A stretch of DNA of 23,189 bases from Clostridia bacterium (lineage in GTDB: Bacteria; Bacillota; Clostridia; Oscillospirales; CAG-272): contig CAAEBS010000157.1 of assembly GCA_900754175.1 (NCBI GenBank), positions 1 to 23,189 on the forward strand, written 5' to 3'. The notes under the pieces were generated by a model that was not told the origin of the DNA, did not search any database, and saw nothing but the letters and a program-made list of their open reading frames with translations. Shown piece after piece: positions 21,789-23,189 of this stretch. The translations under genes were made by a program, and so were the position numbers. The stretch's first letter is position 1; every line of letters begins with the position of its first letter.

Positions 21789-23093
21789 TTATTTCCCTTT
21801 GAAGATCAGGTATTCGGCTTTTGCTTCCCCGCAGATCAGCGCCGTTTTTTCATTGTAAAGCAACATTTTTCCATTGTCCGAGGAAAGCTCTTCCTCCGCC
21901 AGAGTGGCAGGATTCATCCGCACCACACCGCTCTCGGTCTGCAAAAACAGATAATCTCCGTAAATCCCGATATCCTTTACGCTGTGGTACACGCTATCAT
22001 TATATAACAATTTTCCCGATTTGTCAAATGCTATTATCTCATTTTTTGAAGAAGATATCACCGACACGGCAACTCCCTGCCCGCTTACCGAAAAACCGGA
22101 CACACTGCCGCCCGCATAATTGCAGCTTTCAATCTCGTCAAAATCCGCATTGAGAATCCGGGTGGAGCTGTCGGTGACCAGCGCAAAGCAATTATTGGAA
22201 AGGAAGCCGCTCCCCATCGGAAACTCCCCGTTCAGGTCCTTGTTTGCCACCTCCTCCAGCGTGGTAAGATCCCGCACCGAAAGGTGGGTATTGCCGGTTC
22301 CGTCCCCGATCCCGTAATACAGAAAGGTCAGCAGATTGCGGTCGCTGTCGATCGCCATATCAATCATATAAGCGTCCAGGCGGTATTTCGCAAGCTTTTT
22401 GAAATTCTTGTTGTACAGGTATACCACCGTTTTGCTGTCCGCCTCCCGGGTCACGATCGCAAAAGTCCCGTTTTTGGCAAAGCAGGCGTCGGTAACAGGA
22501 TATTCCAGCGTCTCGGTATATATTCTGGCAAACGAATTATACACCGAAAAGCTTTTTCCGGAAGTATCGTACACCATAACGTACCGGTTGGAGCAGACCG
22601 CATAGGGGGAAGAAAATTCCGAGGACGCCTGCAGGCTCCTGCGCCCCGTAGCGGTGAAGATAGAGACCCCACCCGGACCGACCGTGACCAGACCGCCCCG
22701 GTAAAGAGAAAATTTCTGCCGGGAGTCGGATTCGTAGGAAAGCGTTTCATAATTCGAGGTGCCGGAATCGGCAAGCCCCGAAAAATCACGGATCAGATAA
22801 AAGAAATTGTCGTAGGTGATCTCACGGAAATTGAACACCAGCGTGATCGCCATAAAGCAGACGAAAAACACCCAGAGCGCCCTCTGCGCCACCTTGAAGC
22901 CGGCGGAAACCGATGCGTAGTACACGTCCCCCGCCGCATTGAAATCCTCATGCCGCAAAACCTTTTCTTTCTGCGGCTCCGGGTTGAAGAAGTGCCCGAT
23001 CTTCCCCATCAGCCCGTGCGGCTCACCGTCGGCGGCGTTCGGGTCCTTTTTGGGATTCCGTTTGTTCTGATCCATTCGTTTCATCGGTTGCAT
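21789..23093 (-). CDS. DUF5711-like membrane-anchored beta-propeller protein
   Basis: The protein has 434 residues, with a polar, charged cytosolic N-terminus (1-69), one membrane helix at about 70-88 (RALWVFFVCFMAITLVF) and a long extracytoplasmic part. The latter is made of repeated short beta strands, such as GGVSIFTATG, KSFSVYNSFAR and KTVVYLYNKNFKKLAKY, typical of propeller blades. I recognise the layout as that of the clostridial DUF5711 family, whose function is unknown. AGGAGG lies only 2 nt before the first ATG, so the Met at residue 4 (23084) is a likely alternative start. It lies between truA and cvpA in a minus-strand run. Confidence 0.78.
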   Translation of the reverse strand: MQPMKRMDQNKRNPKKDPNAADGEPHGLMGKIGHFFNPEPQKEKVLRHEDFNAAGDVYYASVSAGFKVAQRALWVFFVCFMAITLVFNFREITYDNFFYLIRDFSGLADSGTSNYETLSYESDSRQKFSLYRGGLVTVGPGGVSIFTATGRRSLQASSEFSSPYAVCSNRYVMVYDTSGKSFSVYNSFARIYTETLEYPVTDACFAKNGTFAIVTREADSKTVVYLYNKNFKKLAKYRLDAYMIDMAIDSDRNLLTFLYYGIGDGTGNTHLSVRDLTTLEEVANKDLNGEFPMGSGFLSNNCFALVTDSSTRILNADFDEIESCNYAGGSVSGFSVSGQGVAVSVISSSKNEIIAFDKSGKLLYNDSVYHSVKDIGIYGDYLFLQTESGVVRMNPATLAEEELSSDNGKMLLYNEKTALICGEAKAEYLIFKGK

Positions 23094-23132
23094 TTCCTCC
23101 TTTCCGGAAATTCAAAAGTTCTTTCGGTAAGT

Positions 23133-23189
23133 TCAGTAAACCACACGGTTGAGATACAGCCCGTGCGCCGGCGCCGTGGGTCCCGCCGC
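23133..23189 (-). CDS. truA: tRNA pseudouridine(38-40) synthase, C-terminal end only
   Basis: The last 18 residues of a protein entering from the right edge read AAGPTAPAHGLYLNRVVY. The pattern with TAP, GLYL and a final V-Y is the conserved TruA C-terminus. TruA converts uridines 38-40 of the tRNA anticodon arm to pseudouridine. The stop lies 39 nt before the DUF5711-like start. The evidence is short but quite specific. Confidence 0.85.
   Translation of the reverse strand, partial: AAGPTAPAHGLYLNRVVY

Overview
The window looks like a chromosomal segment of an anaerobic, probably spore-forming member of the Clostridia, most likely an Oscillospirales/Ruminococcaceae-type gut bacterium. The reasons are an NfnAB-type electron-bifurcating transhydrogenase pair, a YlmC/YmxH sporulation-family protein, a DUF5711-like protein, PcrA, a ClpE-type unfoldase, GGAGG ribosome binding sites, TTG start use, and sigma-A promoters with 17-nt spacers in a moderately GC-rich genome. 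Taxonomy is inferred from gene content only. No tRNA, rRNA, CRISPR array, insertion sequence or phage gene was seen.

Layout. 1-1124 (minus): trxA-trxB, with trxB cut by the left edge. 1189-2171 (minus): the rplM-rpsI ribosomal operon, with a consensus promoter and a strong terminator. 2360-3328 (plus): a lone protein with three S1-like domains, converging on pcrA with a 3-nt gap. 3332-9560 (minus): a six-gene operon of HD-domain protein, deoD, deoB, cdd, an unknown four-helix membrane protein and pcrA, which is nucleoside salvage joined to a repair helicase. 9653-10625 (plus): a lone fruK-type sugar-phosphate kinase. 10626-10903: a gene-free stretch made almost entirely of perfect hairpins. 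10904-13292 (minus): nfnA-nfnB. 13316-15243 (minus): rpsB-tsf with a structured leader. 15288-15578 (minus): ylmC. 15638-23189 (minus): truA (partial), DUF5711-like, cvpA, pgsA, clpE and a P-type-ATPase-like gene, tightly packed.

How the parts relate. NfnAB can supply NADPH, which the thioredoxin reductase uses to reduce thioredoxin. DeoD, DeoB and Cdd convert nucleosides to free bases, deaminated pyrimidines and pentose 5-phosphates. ClpE should feed substrates to ClpP. rpsB-tsf and rplM-rpsI are ordinary translation operons.

The most unusual item is the 895-residue protein at 15638-18325. It keeps the whole P2-type cation-ATPase layout (about ten membrane segments plus A, N and P domains) in an uninterrupted frame, but the TGES, PEGLP, DKTGTLT, TGD and GDGxND signatures are all degraded. 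It looks like a pseudo-ATPase, and it is coupled by a 4-bp start/stop overlap to the ClpE-type unfoldase. Other points are a terminator-like hairpin whose 3' arm is the ylmC Shine-Dalgarno sequence, a five-codon mini-ORF whose stop overlaps a clpE start codon, the hairpin array between fruK and nfnB, and palindromes lying on several promoters.
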